Assembly: GCA_034004685.1 (NCBI GenBank)
Contig: JAVEWG010000009.1
Coordinates: 1-64,000 of the forward strand
Direction of reading: 5' to 3'
Source of the DNA: JAEUNX01 sp034004685
GTDB taxonomy: Bacteria > Pseudomonadota > Gammaproteobacteria > Burkholderiales > Rhodocyclaceae
Length of the DNA: 64,000 bases
The notes beneath the pieces were generated by a model, which did not search any database, had not been told where the DNA came from, and saw nothing but the letters and a program-made list of their open reading frames with translations. The position numbers and the translations under genes are program-made. The number at the start of each line of letters is the position of its first letter. Within the stretch, counting starts at the first letter, position 1. Below, piece by piece: positions 46,578 through 55,564 of the stretch.

Positions 46578-46928
46578 TCAGGTTCTGAAGATGAAATACA
46601 CCGCCCCGAGAATACACAAGCCGGCCCACAGATAGTCGAGTTTGAGGGGCTGGCCCATGTAGTACAGGGCGAAGGGGATGAAGACCGTCAGGGTGATGGC
46701 TTCCTGGAGGATCTTGAGCTGGGGCAGGGACAGGGTGGTGGCGCCGATCCGGTTGGCCGGGACCTGGAACAGGTATTCGAAGAAGGCGATGCCCCAGCTC
46801 ACCAGGGCAGCATAGAGCCAGTGGCGGCCCTGGAGGTTCTTCAGATGGCCGTACCAGGCGAAGGTCATGAAGATGTTGGAGACCACCAGCAGCACGCTGG
46901 CCTGGAGCCATGCCGGCACGCCGCTCAT
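46578..46928 (-). CDS. DMT family small membrane protein (DUF486)
   Basis: A 116-aa protein with four predicted transmembrane helices (ASVLLVVSNIFMTFAWYG, LYAALVSWGIAFFEYLF, ITLTVFIPFALYYMG, LWAGLCILGAVYFIF). VPANRIG and QLKILQEAITL are conserved in the DUF486 family. Transport substrate is unknown. It starts inside the folK stop (ATGA). Confidence 0.88.
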   Translation of the reverse strand: MSGVPAWLQASVLLVVSNIFMTFAWYGHLKNLQGRHWLYAALVSWGIAFFEYLFQVPANRIGATTLSLPQLKILQEAITLTVFIPFALYYMGQPLKLDYLWAGLCILGAVYFIFRT

Positions 46929-47410
46929 AGCCGCTCGATGGCCTGATCGGCGACTCCGGCCAGCAGCGCCGCCACCGGTCCGGCGCCGGGGATCACCAGC
47001 GCCGGGGCGATCTCCGCCAGGGGCACCAGCACGAAGGCCCGCAAATGGGCCCGGGGGTGGGGCACGCTGAGGTCGGGCTCGTGGATGATCGCCTCGCCGT
47101 GGAGGATGAGGTCCAGATCCAGGGTGCGGGGGGCCAGGGGCACGTCCCGCCGCCGGCCATGGGCCCGCTCCAGTTCCAGCAAGGCGGTGAGCAGGGCCCG
47201 GGGCGTCAGGGTGGTGTCCACCGCGGCCACGGCATTGATGAAGTCCGGCTGCCCCGTCACCCCCACCGGCGCGGTGCGGTAGAGGGACGAACGGGCCACC
47301 AGGCGGGTTCGGGGTAGCCCCTCAAGGGCAGTGAAGGCCGCCCTGACTTTGGCTTCCGGGTTTTCCAGGTTGGCGCCGATGGCTACAAAGGCCCGCACCG
47401 GCAAACTCAT
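46925..47410 (-). CDS. folK: HPPK, 2-amino-4-hydroxy-6-hydroxymethyldihydropteridine pyrophosphokinase
   Basis: A 161-aa kinase of folate synthesis that transfers pyrophosphate to hydroxymethyl-dihydropterin. FVAIGANLENPEAKV, SSLYRTAPVGVTGQPDFINAV and RTLDLDLILHGE carry the substrate and metal (DLDL) residues; VPHPRAHLRAFVLVPL closes the signature. It overlaps pcnB by ATGA at its start. Confidence 0.96.
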   Translation of the reverse strand: MSLPVRAFVAIGANLENPEAKVRAAFTALEGLPRTRLVARSSLYRTAPVGVTGQPDFINAVAAVDTTLTPRALLTALLELERAHGRRRDVPLAPRTLDLDLILHGEAIIHEPDLSVPHPRAHLRAFVLVPLAEIAPALVIPGAGPVAALLAGVADQAIERL

Positions 47411-48762
47411 TGGCCACTGCCCGCGTCGCTCTCTCCGCCTCCGCCGTTGGGCTTGCGGCGCCGCCGCCGCCGCTTGGCGGTGCCGCCGCCGGCGGTTTCC
47501 GGGCGAAGGAGGGATTCCCGTTCGTCGGGGCCGGCATGGGCGAAGCGGTCCCACCAAGTGGGCAGCTCCATGTCGATTTCCCCGGACTGGCCCCGCAGCA
47601 CCAGGAAGTCCCAGGCAGCCCGGTAGCGGGGCTGCTCCAGCAGGCGGTAAGGGGACTTGCCGGCGCGCTTTTCGAAGCGGGGCTGCAGCGCCCAGATTTC
47701 CTTGATGTCGCCGGCAATCCGGCGGGTGATGGCAAGCTTGCCAGCCTGGCCTTCCAGCACGTCGTCCATGGCCGCGAAGAGGGCGGGATGGGTGGCTTCG
47801 CCGTTCTTGCGGCGGATTTCCCAGCAGGCCAGCACTTCGTGCCATAGCAGGGTGGCGAAGAGAAAACCGGGGGATACGGGCTTGCCCTTGGCCACCCGCT
47901 CGTCGGTGTTTTCCAGGGCCAGCCAGACGAAGCGCTCGCCCTGGGGCTGTTCCAGGATCACGTCCAGGAGGGGCAGCAGGCCGTGGTGCAGTCCTTCCTC
48001 CCGCAACTGCTTGAGGCATTTCACCGCGTGGCCGGAGAGGAGCAGCTTGAGCATCTCGTCGAAGAGCCGGGCGGCGGGGACGTTTTCCAGCAGGTCGGCC
48101 ATCTCCCGGATGGGGTGGCGGGCCGCCGGATCAATGATGAGGCCCAGCTTGGCCCCCAGGCGCACCGCCCGGAGCATCCGCACCGGGTCTTCCCGGTAGC
48201 GCACCACTGGGTCGCCGATCATGCGCAGGGTCATCTGCTTGAGATCGGCCACCCCGTGGTGATAGTCCAGGATGGTTTCGGTGGTGGGGTCGTAGTAGAG
48301 AGCGTTGACCGTGAAGTCCCGCCGAGTGGCATCTTCTTCCTGGTTGCCGTAGACATTGTCCCGCAGGATCCGGCCGTGGTCGTCGGTTTCGGTGTCCTCG
48401 GCCGACTGGCGGGCGCGGAAGGTGGAAACCTCGATGGTCTCCGGGCCGCTCATCACGTGCACGATCTTGAAGCGGCGGCCGATGATGCGGGAGCGCCGGA
48501 ACAGGTTGCGGATTTGCTCGGGGGTGGCGCTGGTGGCCACGTCGTAGTCCTTGGGGGCCTGGTCCACCAGCAGATCCCGCACGGCGCCCCCCACCACGTA
48601 GGCCTTGAAGCCCGCTTCCTGGAGCACGCCACAAACTTTGCGGGCGGCGGGGGATATCCGGTCCCGGGTGATGCGGTGCTGGGCGACGGGAACGAGGGCC
48701 GGTTCGGAGGGGACGGGGGTTGCAGCGCGCAGGAAGACCTTGCGCAGCAGCTTACGGATCAT
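47407..48762 (-). CDS. pcnB: Poly(A) polymerase I
   Basis: A 451-aa class II nucleotidyltransferase that polyadenylates RNA 3' ends for decay. GGAVRD is at 58-63 and the catalytic aspartates are in KDYDVAT (71-77). RRIIGRRFKIVHV-type and RRDFTVNALYYD segments follow. The C-terminus has a strongly basic RRRRRRK stretch, typical of PcnB and distinguishing it from CCA-adding enzyme. It heads the pcnB-folK run. Confidence 0.95.
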   Translation of the reverse strand: MIRKLLRKVFLRAATPVPSEPALVPVAQHRITRDRISPAARKVCGVLQEAGFKAYVVGGAVRDLLVDQAPKDYDVATSATPEQIRNLFRRSRIIGRRFKIVHVMSGPETIEVSTFRARQSAEDTETDDHGRILRDNVYGNQEEDATRRDFTVNALYYDPTTETILDYHHGVADLKQMTLRMIGDPVVRYREDPVRMLRAVRLGAKLGLIIDPAARHPIREMADLLENVPAARLFDEMLKLLLSGHAVKCLKQLREEGLHHGLLPLLDVILEQPQGERFVWLALENTDERVAKGKPVSPGFLFATLLWHEVLACWEIRRKNGEATHPALFAAMDDVLEGQAGKLAITRRIAGDIKEIWALQPRFEKRAGKSPYRLLEQPRYRAAWDFLVLRGQSGEIDMELPTWWDRFAHAGPDERESLLRPETAGGGTAKRRRRRRKPNGGGGESDAGSGQ

Positions 48763-48796
48763 TGATTTTTAGCTTGTTCTTGAGTTGAGGCGGCAA

Positions 48797-49930
48797 TCAT
48801 ACATGAGCCGGGGCGGGGCCGTCCCGCCCGCTCACCCGGGCCACCACCGCCTCGGCCACCGCCAGGCAGGCGGTCAGCCCCGGGGACTCCAGGCCGAAGA
48901 GGTTCACCAGGCCGGCCTGGCCATGCAAGCTTGGCCCGTCGATGCGGAAATCCAAGGGTGCCTCTCCCGGGCCGTGGAGCTTGGGGCGGATGCCGGCATG
49001 GGCCGGCTGCAGGGCCCCCGGGGGCAATCCCGGCCAGTAGCGGCCCACGGCGGCCGCGAAGCGGGGGGCCAGGGCCGGATCCACCCGGTAGTCTTCCTCG
49101 GTGATCCATTCCACGTCCGGCCCGAAGCGGGCCTGGCCGGCCAGATCCAGGGTGAGGTGGATGCCCAGGCCGGCTTCCTCCGGCACCGGATAGATCAGGT
49201 GGCGGAAGGGCGAGGGCCCGGCCAGGCTGAAGTAATGGCCCCGGGCAAGCCAGGCCCGGGGCACCATTTCCGCCGGAAAACCCGCCAGGCGGCCGGCCAG
49301 GGCCGGGGCCCCGAGGCCTGCGGCATTGATCACCCACTCCGCCGTCAGGGTGAGGGTTTCGCCGCCGGATTCCACTTCCAGGGCGACCCCGGCCGGTTGG
49401 CAGGTGCCGCCCACCACCCGGCTGCGGGGCACCAGGCGGGCACCAGCGGCTTCCGCCTCCGCCAGCAGGGCGGTCATCAGGGCATGGCTATCCAGGATGC
49501 CGGTGGAGGGGGAGAGCAGGGCCCGGGTGCACCGCAGCTCGGGCTCCAGGGCGCGGGCCTCGGGGCCCGACAGGAGACGCAGGTCGTCCACGCCGTTGGC
49601 GGCGCCCTGCTGGACCAGGGCGGCAAGGCGGGCCTCCTCGGCGGGGCCGTTGGCCACCAGCAGCTTGCCAGTGCGGCGGTGGGGGATGTTCCGCGCCGTG
49701 CAGTAGGCGTAGAGGAGATCCCGGCCCCGCCGGCACAAACGGGCCTTGAGGGAGCCGGTGGGGTAGTACAGGCCAGCGTGGATCACTTCCGAGGAGCGGC
49801 TGGAGATGCCCCGGCCGTAGGTTGCTCCGGCCTCCAGCAGCCACACCTGGCGGCCGGCCCGGGCCAGGCCCCGGGCGATGGCCAGGCCGATCACCCCGGC
49901 CCCCACCACCACCGTGTCCACCCGCTCCAT
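48797..49930 (-). CDS. FAD-dependent oxidoreductase, LhgO/DAO type
   Basis: A 377-aa DAO-family flavoprotein resembling L-2-hydroxyglutarate oxidase. The FAD motif VVVGAGVIGLAIARGLA is at the N-terminus, SSRSSEVIHAGLYYP is the LhgO-like stretch, and AGIRPKLHGPGE and VNLFGLESPGLTACLA are near the C-terminus. ATG 49930 shares one base with the upstream stop (TGATG); a GTG directly before it is less likely. The true substrate may be another 2-hydroxy or amino acid. Last gene of the mutS-led run. Confidence 0.85.
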   Translation of the reverse strand: MERVDTVVVGAGVIGLAIARGLARAGRQVWLLEAGATYGRGISSRSSEVIHAGLYYPTGSLKARLCRRGRDLLYAYCTARNIPHRRTGKLLVANGPAEEARLAALVQQGAANGVDDLRLLSGPEARALEPELRCTRALLSPSTGILDSHALMTALLAEAEAAGARLVPRSRVVGGTCQPAGVALEVESGGETLTLTAEWVINAAGLGAPALAGRLAGFPAEMVPRAWLARGHYFSLAGPSPFRHLIYPVPEEAGLGIHLTLDLAGQARFGPDVEWITEEDYRVDPALAPRFAAAVGRYWPGLPPGALQPAHAGIRPKLHGPGEAPLDFRIDGPSLHGQAGLVNLFGLESPGLTACLAVAEAVVARVSGRDGPAPAHV

Positions 49931-50682
49931 CACAGGACCAGCTGACCGTCGGGGAGGGCGCGGGCCTGTTCCAGGCGGGCCAGGGTGTCCTGGAGCTTGA
50001 GTCCGGTGGCGCTCTTGAGGGCCTGGGCCCGGGCCTTGAGTTCATCCAGGCTGGTCCGCGCTGGCGCCCCTGCCGCGGCCAAGGCGATCACGTTGCCGCT
50101 TTCGCTGGCGGGCAGGGCCAGGGAGCGGTTGTCGAAGGCGCTGGCGATGCGCCCCAGGCTGTCCTTGAAACCCCGGCTGTGGCCGAAGAGATTCACGGCC
50201 AGGAGGCCCTGATCCGACAGGCGGGCGCGGCAGGCCTGGTAGAAGGGTAGGGTATCCAGGGCGCCCACCCGGGCGTGGCGGTCGAAGCCGTCCACCAGGA
50301 TGTAGTCGTAGTGCTGGCCGCCGGCCAGGACGAAGTGGGCGCCGTCGTCGATCACCACCCGGAAGCGCCCGTCTTCCGGGGGCAGCTTGAAGAACTGCTG
50401 GGCGGCGGCCACCACCCGGGGTTCGATTTCCACCACGGTGATCTTGCAGCCGGGCAGGCGGTGGTAGCAGAAGCGGGCCAGGGACGCGGCCCCCAGGCCG
50501 ACCAGGAGGGCGTTGCGGGGCCAGGGGGGCGGGTGCAGCAGCAGCCCGGCCATCATCTCCCGGGTGTAGGCCAGTTCAAGATCCACCGGCCGGCGGATGC
50601 GCATGGCGCCCTGGACCCACTCGGAGCCGAAGTGGAGGTAGCGGACCCCGCCTTCCTCGGAAATGTCGATGGGGGTGGCCAT
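49930..50682 (-). CDS. Spermidine synthase-like protein
   Basis: A 250-aa SAM-fold protein of the spermidine synthase superfamily. LLVGLGAASLARFCYHRL binds the nucleoside, VVEIEPRVV follows, and ILVDGFDRHARVG is the acidic catalytic-loop position. The N-terminal beta domain of true SpeE is short, so polyamine synthesis is uncertain. It lies 3 bases after the 90-aa gene and overlaps the FAD oxidase by one base. Confidence 0.8.
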   Translation of the reverse strand: MATPIDISEEGGVRYLHFGSEWVQGAMRIRRPVDLELAYTREMMAGLLLHPPPWPRNALLVGLGAASLARFCYHRLPGCKITVVEIEPRVVAAAQQFFKLPPEDGRFRVVIDDGAHFVLAGGQHYDYILVDGFDRHARVGALDTLPFYQACRARLSDQGLLAVNLFGHSRGFKDSLGRIASAFDNRSLALPASESGNVIALAAAGAPARTSLDELKARAQALKSATGLKLQDTLARLEQARALPDGQLVL

Positions 50683-50685
50683 GGT

Positions 50686-50958
50686 TCAGGTCCAGTGCCG
50701 GCTATGGGGCAGGCCGGCGGGCAGCGCGCCGGCGGATTCCAGCTGCTCGTAGCGCACGAAGGTCTTCAGGAAGAACAGCCCCTTCAAGGCCTGGCAGGCC
50801 CGGCCGTGGGGGTCGGGGGAGGCGTAGTGGAGGCTCTCCTTGAGGTTGTCGAAGATGGATTCGTCGCTGCCGGTGAGGTCGCAGGCCAGCTTGAGTTTGC
50901 CGATCTCCCGGTCGATGGCCGACAGCCGGGTCTGGAAGGCGTAGTGGAGGGTGGTCAT
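50686..50958 (-). CDS. Unknown 90-aa protein
   Basis: A 90-aa predicted helical protein (TRLSAIDREIGKLKLACDL, NLKESLHYASPDPHGRACQ) with no signal or motif I recognise. It starts in the stop of the phosphoesterase (ATGA) and ends three bases before the spermidine-synthase-like gene. That tight packing and GC-rich third positions support it as real. Confidence 0.7.
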   Translation of the reverse strand: MTTLHYAFQTRLSAIDREIGKLKLACDLTGSDESIFDNLKESLHYASPDPHGRACQALKGLFFLKTFVRYEQLESAGALPAGLPHSRHWT

Positions 50959-51920
50959 GGCTGAGGCGAGGGCGGGGCGTAGGTGCGGGATTCGAAGCGT
51001 AGCAGACGGGGCGAGCCGGGCTGAACCTTCACCAGAACCCAGCCCATGAAGGGGGAACCGTGAGTTTCGATGCGGGTGAAGCGGGCCAGGGGCTCGCCGC
51101 TGGCCGGATCCCGCAGGGGGTGGTCGATGCGGTGGGCGTGGGTGTCCCCATGGACCAGCACCACCTCCCCGGGGTAGCGGGCCAACTCGTCCTGGAGCTG
51201 CCGGAGGAAGCTGGCGTAGCCCGCCGAAGGGCGGCCCTCGGCCAGATCCTCCAGACCCGGGTTGGCCTGGAGGGCCAGCACCAGGGCGGGCAGGGCATCG
51301 TCCCGGGCTTGTCGGAAGGCTTCCGCCAGCCAGGCCCGGTTGGCGGCCTCGCGGCGCAGGAATTCCGGCGTGGGGGTGGCCTCCCGGCCCCGGTTGTTGC
51401 CGCTGCCGGTGATGTGGAGGGTGGCAAACAGCAGGGGGCCCCGCCGCCAGCGCAGGTTCTCCCGGAATTCGGGGAACTGGGCGGTATCCCCCTGGGATTC
51501 CACGGTCATGGTCTGGCGGCCCAGGCTGTGGCCGGCCGGGTAGAAGTGGCGGCGCAGCCAGGCCAGGCGCTCCTCCGGGTCGAAGCGGCCGGCGGCGGGG
51601 CGGCTGCAATCCACCCATTCATTGTCCCCGGGGGTGAGGACGAAGGGCAGGGGTTGGCCGTCGAAGAGCTGGCGGCGGTCTTCCAGCACCTGGTCATCGC
51701 AGCGCTCTGAGCTGGCCTTGATATCCCCCACATGGAGGATGAAGGCGGCGCCGGCGGCTTCCATCTCCGCCAGCATGGCCGGCAGATGGGTGCGCTCGAA
51801 GCGGGTGTAGGGGGTGTCCCCCATCAGGGCGAAGCGGTAGGGCTCGGTTTCCTGGGCCAAGGCCGGGATGGTCAGGAGGGCGGCCAGGACCGCCGCCGTG
51901 TACCCCAGGGCAGCCTTCAT
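50955..51920 (-). CDS. Secreted calcineurin-like metallophosphoesterase
   Basis: A 321-aa phosphoesterase with a signal peptide (1-22, YTAAVLAALLTIPALAQ). The dinuclear metal motifs appear in order: MGDTPYTR, HVGDIKAS, TPGDNEW and HGDTHAHRID. Such exported enzymes hydrolyse phosphomonoesters or nucleotides; the substrate is unknown. The start overlaps the mutS stop (ATGA), so an exported enzyme is translationally coupled to a DNA repair gene. Confidence 0.88.
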   Translation of the reverse strand: MKAALGYTAAVLAALLTIPALAQETEPYRFALMGDTPYTRFERTHLPAMLAEMEAAGAAFILHVGDIKASSERCDDQVLEDRRQLFDGQPLPFVLTPGDNEWVDCSRPAAGRFDPEERLAWLRRHFYPAGHSLGRQTMTVESQGDTAQFPEFRENLRWRRGPLLFATLHITGSGNNRGREATPTPEFLRREAANRAWLAEAFRQARDDALPALVLALQANPGLEDLAEGRPSAGYASFLRQLQDELARYPGEVVLVHGDTHAHRIDHPLRDPASGEPLARFTRIETHGSPFMGWVLVKVQPGSPRLLRFESRTYAPPSPQP

Positions 51921-54505
51921 CCCAGGAGGCGCTTCAGGCTGTAGAGCTGCTCCAGGGCCTCCCGGGGGGAGAGGCTGTCGGGCTCCAGCTCTGCCAGGGC
52001 GGTGAGCGCCGGGTGACCAGGAGCGCTGGCCGCCGGCTCCTCCGGCAGGCTGGCGAAGAGGTCGGCCTGAGGGCCGCCGGTGACCTCCCGGTTTTCCAGG
52101 GCCCGCAGCCGCCGCTTGGCTTCCCGCACCACGGCGGCGGGGATGCCCGCCAGGGCCGCCACTTCGATCCCGTAGCTCTGGCTGGCGGGGCCTTCTTCCA
52201 CCGCGTGGAGGAAGACGATGCGGTGGGCGTGCTCCACCGCGTCCAGGTGCACATTGGCGCATTCCGGGTATTCGGCGGCCAGCCGGGTGAGCTCGAAGTA
52301 ATGGGTGGAAAAAAGGGTGAGGGCGCGGTTCTTGTCCAGCAGGTGGCGGGCAATGGCCAGGGCCAGGGCCAGGCCGTCGAAGGTGGAGGTGCCCCGGCCG
52401 ATTTCGTCCATCAGCACCAGGCTTTCCTCGGTGGCGTTGTGGAGGATGGTGGCGGCCTCAGTCATTTCCACCATGAAGGTGGAGCGCCCCGAGGCCAGGT
52501 CGTCGGAGGCGCCGATGCGGGTGAAGATGGCATCCACCGGGCCGATTCGGGCTGCCCTGGCGGGCACCGGGCAGCCCACGTGGGCCAGCAGGACGATGTG
52601 GGCCACCTGGCGCATGTAGGTGGATTTGCCCCCCATGTTGGGGCCGGTGATGAGCAGCATCCGGCGGGTGGGGGAGAGCTGGCTGTCGTTGGCGATGAAG
52701 GTACCCATTTGGGCGGCCACCTGGCGCTCCACCACCGGGTGGCGGCCGGCCAGGATCTCCAGGCCGGGCTGATCGGAAAACACCGGTAGCACGTAGTCGT
52801 AACGCCGGGCTACCTCGGCGAAGGTGCCCAGGCCGTCGGCCAGGGCCAGGGCCCGGGCGATGCGCTGGAGGGGAGCGATCTGGCCGGCCAGGCTGTCCAG
52901 GATCTGGTCGTAGAGCCATTTTTCCCGGGCCAGGGCCCGTTCCTGGGCGGACAGGGCCTTGTCCTCGAAGGCTTTCAGCTCCGGGGTGATGTAGCGCTCG
53001 GCGTTCTTGAGGGTCTGGCGGCGGCGGTAGTCGTCGGGCACCTTGTCGGCGTTGGCCCGGCTCACCTCGATGTAGAAGCCATGGACCTTGTTGAACTCCA
53101 CCTTGAGGCTGTTGATGCCGCTCCGGGCCCGCTCCCGGGCTTCCAGCTCCAGGAGGAAGGCGCCGCAGTTGGACTGGATGTTGCGTAGTTCGTCCAGCTC
53201 GGGGTCGAAACCCTCGGCGATCACCCCCCCATCCCGCAGGTTGGTGGCGGGCTCCAGGGCGATGGCCCGGGCCAGGCCTTCCACGGTGGCCGGGGCGATG
53301 TCCAGCTGGGCGCGGATCTCCGCCAGCAGGGGGCCCTGGCAGGGGGCCAGCAGGGCGGCCAGGGCCGGCAGTCGCAACAGGGTGTCCCGCAGGGCGGAGA
53401 GGTCCCGGGGGCGGGCGCTTTTCAGGGCCACCCGGGCGGTGATCCGCTCCACGTCGGCCATGCCCTTGAGGCCTTGGCGCAGGGCATCCAGCGGGCCGTG
53501 ACCAGCCCCCATCAGCTCATCCACGGCGGCCAGGCGCTGGCCCACTAGGGCCCGGTCCCGCAGGGGGTGGTGGAGGGCGTGGCGCAGCCAGCGGGCCCCC
53601 AGAGTGGTGACGGTCTCGTCCAGCAGGGAGAGCAGGGTGGGGGCCGGCTCCCCCCGCAGGGTTTCGGTGAGTTCCAGATTGCGGCGGGTGGCGGCGTCGA
53701 GCCGGATGAATTCCGATTCTCGCTCCACCCGGGGTGGGACCAGGTGGGCCAGGCCCTGGCGCTGGGTGCCCCGGGCGTAGTCGTAAAGGGCGGCGGCGGC
53801 CCCCACCGCCACGGAGAGGTCTTCGGCGCCAAAGCCCGCCAGATCCTGGGTGGCGAAGTGCCCGGTGAGGAGCTTGTGTCCGGTGACGGCGTCGAACTGC
53901 CAGTCCGCCAGGCGCCGCAGGCAGGCGCCGGATTGCTCAAGGAGGGGCAGGCGCAGGCCATCGGGGATCAGCAGTTCCGCCGGGCGCAGGCGCTCCAGGT
54001 GGTTTTGCAGCCGCTCCGGGGGGCATTCGCTGAGGCGGAAATCCCCGTTGGCCAGATTCAGCCAGGCCATCCCCAGGGTGCCCCGGTGCACATTCACCGC
54101 CATCAGCAGGTTGTCGGCCCGGTCGTCCAGCAGGGCGGCATCGGTCACCGTTCCAGGGGTGACGATGCGGCTCACCGCCCGCTCCACCGGCCCCTTGTTG
54201 GCGGCGGGGTCGCCGATCTGCTCGCAGATCACCACCGATTCCCCCATCTTCACCAAGCGGGCCAGGTATTGCTCCACCGCGTGAAAGGGCACCCCCGCCA
54301 TCTTGATGGGCACCCCGGCGGACTGACCCCGGGTGGTGAGGGTGATGTCCAGCAGGCGGGCGGCCTTCTCGGCGTCTTCATGGAACAGCTCGTAGAAATC
54401 CCCCATCCGGTAGAACAGCAGGGTGTCCGGATGCGCCGCCTTGAGGCGCAGGTATTGCTGCATCATGGGGGTGTGCTTGGCCTGCTCCATTGCTTCTTCA
54501 ACCAT
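51917..54505 (-). CDS. mutS: DNA mismatch repair protein MutS
   Basis: An 862-aa mismatch-binding ATPase. HTPMMQQYLRLKAAHPDTLL and the mismatch-contact Phe-x-Glu in FYELF are near the N-terminus. The ATPase has Walker A GPNMGGKSTYMRQ, then DEIGRGTSTFDGL and FSTHYFELT. The length is standard. The start is ATG 54505 or a second ATG five codons later. Upstream is 145 bases of AT-rich sequence with no clear Shine-Dalgarno. It leads four further genes, each overlapping or within 3 bases of the next. Confidence 0.97.
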   Translation of the reverse strand: MVEEAMEQAKHTPMMQQYLRLKAAHPDTLLFYRMGDFYELFHEDAEKAARLLDITLTTRGQSAGVPIKMAGVPFHAVEQYLARLVKMGESVVICEQIGDPAANKGPVERAVSRIVTPGTVTDAALLDDRADNLLMAVNVHRGTLGMAWLNLANGDFRLSECPPERLQNHLERLRPAELLIPDGLRLPLLEQSGACLRRLADWQFDAVTGHKLLTGHFATQDLAGFGAEDLSVAVGAAAALYDYARGTQRQGLAHLVPPRVERESEFIRLDAATRRNLELTETLRGEPAPTLLSLLDETVTTLGARWLRHALHHPLRDRALVGQRLAAVDELMGAGHGPLDALRQGLKGMADVERITARVALKSARPRDLSALRDTLLRLPALAALLAPCQGPLLAEIRAQLDIAPATVEGLARAIALEPATNLRDGGVIAEGFDPELDELRNIQSNCGAFLLELEARERARSGINSLKVEFNKVHGFYIEVSRANADKVPDDYRRRQTLKNAERYITPELKAFEDKALSAQERALAREKWLYDQILDSLAGQIAPLQRIARALALADGLGTFAEVARRYDYVLPVFSDQPGLEILAGRHPVVERQVAAQMGTFIANDSQLSPTRRMLLITGPNMGGKSTYMRQVAHIVLLAHVGCPVPARAARIGPVDAIFTRIGASDDLASGRSTFMVEMTEAATILHNATEESLVLMDEIGRGTSTFDGLALALAIARHLLDKNRALTLFSTHYFELTRLAAEYPECANVHLDAVEHAHRIVFLHAVEEGPASQSYGIEVAALAGIPAAVVREAKRRLRALENREVTGGPQADLFASLPEEPAASAPGHPALTALAELEPDSLSPREALEQLYSLKRLLG

Positions 54506-54650
54506 TTGAATTTAAATATGAATTTTGTGTAATCAAATCTTGTGGCGAGGCTGCGGTTATAGCTGTCAGGAGATCTTCATGAGAAAAAACCCATATTTTT
54601 CAATCTGTTGAAATAACCATCCGTTGGCACAAATGTTGGCGGGCGAAGGA

Positions 54651-55148
54651 TTATCCTTTCCCATGACTGCATTGCCCACGTGTTTGTGGGGACGATGTGC
54701 TGTCAGATTCCGTCTGGGTTGATTGCTCGGGCAGGCGTCCGCGGGCATGGGGTGTGCTGGCGATTGCCAGCACGATGGCGTCGCTGTAGCGGGCGACGGT
54801 GGTGTCGTGGGTCAGCAGGCGCATGGGTTCGATCAAGGCCTGGGCAACGAGCAGCCGGTCGAAGGGGTCCTGATGGTGCTTGGGCAGGGCTTCGATGGCG
54901 TTGGCGTGTTCTGGCTCGATGGCCAGGAACTGGTAGCCGGCGGCTCGAAAATGCCGGATGGCATCGTCGCCCGAAACCGGCATGTCGCCCCGCCTGAGGC
55001 TGTGTTTGATGGAGATTTCCCAAATGCTGGCGACGCTGATCCAGACCGTTGCGCGCGGCGAGAGTATCAATTCCCGCGCGGTGGTCGATAGCTTCGGATG
55101 GTCGGTAAGCGCCCACAGCGCGACATGGGTGTCGAGCAGCAGGTTCAT
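54651..55148 (-). CDS. VapC-type PIN-domain toxin
   Basis: A 165-aa PIN ribonuclease toxin. The acidic active site is visible: Asp6 in LLLDTHVALWAL, Glu in SIWEISIKHSL, Asp in DPFDRLLVAQAL and Asp in LTHDTTVARY. The normal PIN domain ends near residue 128; about 37 extra, low-complexity residues (Ser/Thr/Gly-rich) follow, which suggests the original stop has been lost. It overlaps the antitoxin gene by ATGA, the standard TA layout. Confidence 0.9.
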   Translation of the reverse strand: MNLLLDTHVALWALTDHPKLSTTARELILSPRATVWISVASIWEISIKHSLRRGDMPVSGDDAIRHFRAAGYQFLAIEPEHANAIEALPKHHQDPFDRLLVAQALIEPMRLLTHDTTVARYSDAIVLAIASTPHARGRLPEQSTQTESDSTSSPQTRGQCSHGKG

Positions 55149-55387
55149 GGCGTGCCCAGGAACAATTGCGCTACTTCGGCGTTGTGGGCGTCGATGTCGT
55201 CGGGAACCTTGAACAAGCCTTTGGCAACGCCGATGCGACTGGCGAGCGGCGTACTCGACAAGGGCACCAATTTGGCGGCCGGCCGGCCGTTGCGGGCAAT
55301 GACGATTTCCCGCTCGTGGCCAAGCTCAATGGACTCAACCAGGCGCGACAGGTTGGATTTTGCTTGCAGCATGTTGATGGTGGTCAT
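55145..55387 (-). CDS. Phd/YefM-type antitoxin
   Basis: An 80-aa antitoxin. The N-terminal MTTINMLQAKSNLSRLVE and IVIARNGRPAAKLVPL form the Phd/YefM DNA-binding fold. The C-terminal part wraps the toxin (GLFKVPDDIDAHNAEVAQLF). ATG 55387 is preceded by GGAG. It most likely represses its own promoter. It is upstream of and overlapping the toxin. Confidence 0.9.
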   Translation of the reverse strand: MTTINMLQAKSNLSRLVESIELGHEREIVIARNGRPAAKLVPLSSTPLASRIGVAKGLFKVPDDIDAHNAEVAQLFLGTP

Positions 55388-55415
55388 GGGCAGGCTCCTC
55401 TTCCGATGAGGGATT

Positions 55416-55444
55416 AGTCTAGTCTGGCTAACTTGCTTGCTCAA
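55416..55444 (-). promoter_or_regulatory. Promoter of the toxin-antitoxin operon
   Basis: Minus strand TTGAGC, 17-base spacer, TAGACT, about 28 bases before the antitoxin start. Overlapping TAG...CTA repeats around the -10 could be the autorepression operator. The rest of 55388-55564 shows no gene. Confidence 0.5.
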
Positions 55445-55564
55445 GGGGAATGCGGCCTTGCCGAAGACGTTCGTTGATATTTCGGCTGACTTCCCGAGGC
55501 GCTGCATGAACGGGGGGAGCGAGACCTGGCCGCTGTTCAAAGGCTCGTGAAAGGGCTTTCAGGC

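Noticed and set aside
54669..54697. A 29-base stretch with CCCACG...GTGGGG that looks like a type I-E CRISPR repeat
   Set aside because: Only one copy, no spacers or cas genes nearby, and it lies in the 3' tail of the toxin gene. The resemblance is limited to a short GC hairpin.
54566..54748. Minus-strand 60-aa ORF between vapC and mutS
   Set aside because: Overlaps the toxin tail, has no ribosome site and no coding bias; its end is in the AT-rich mutS upstream region.
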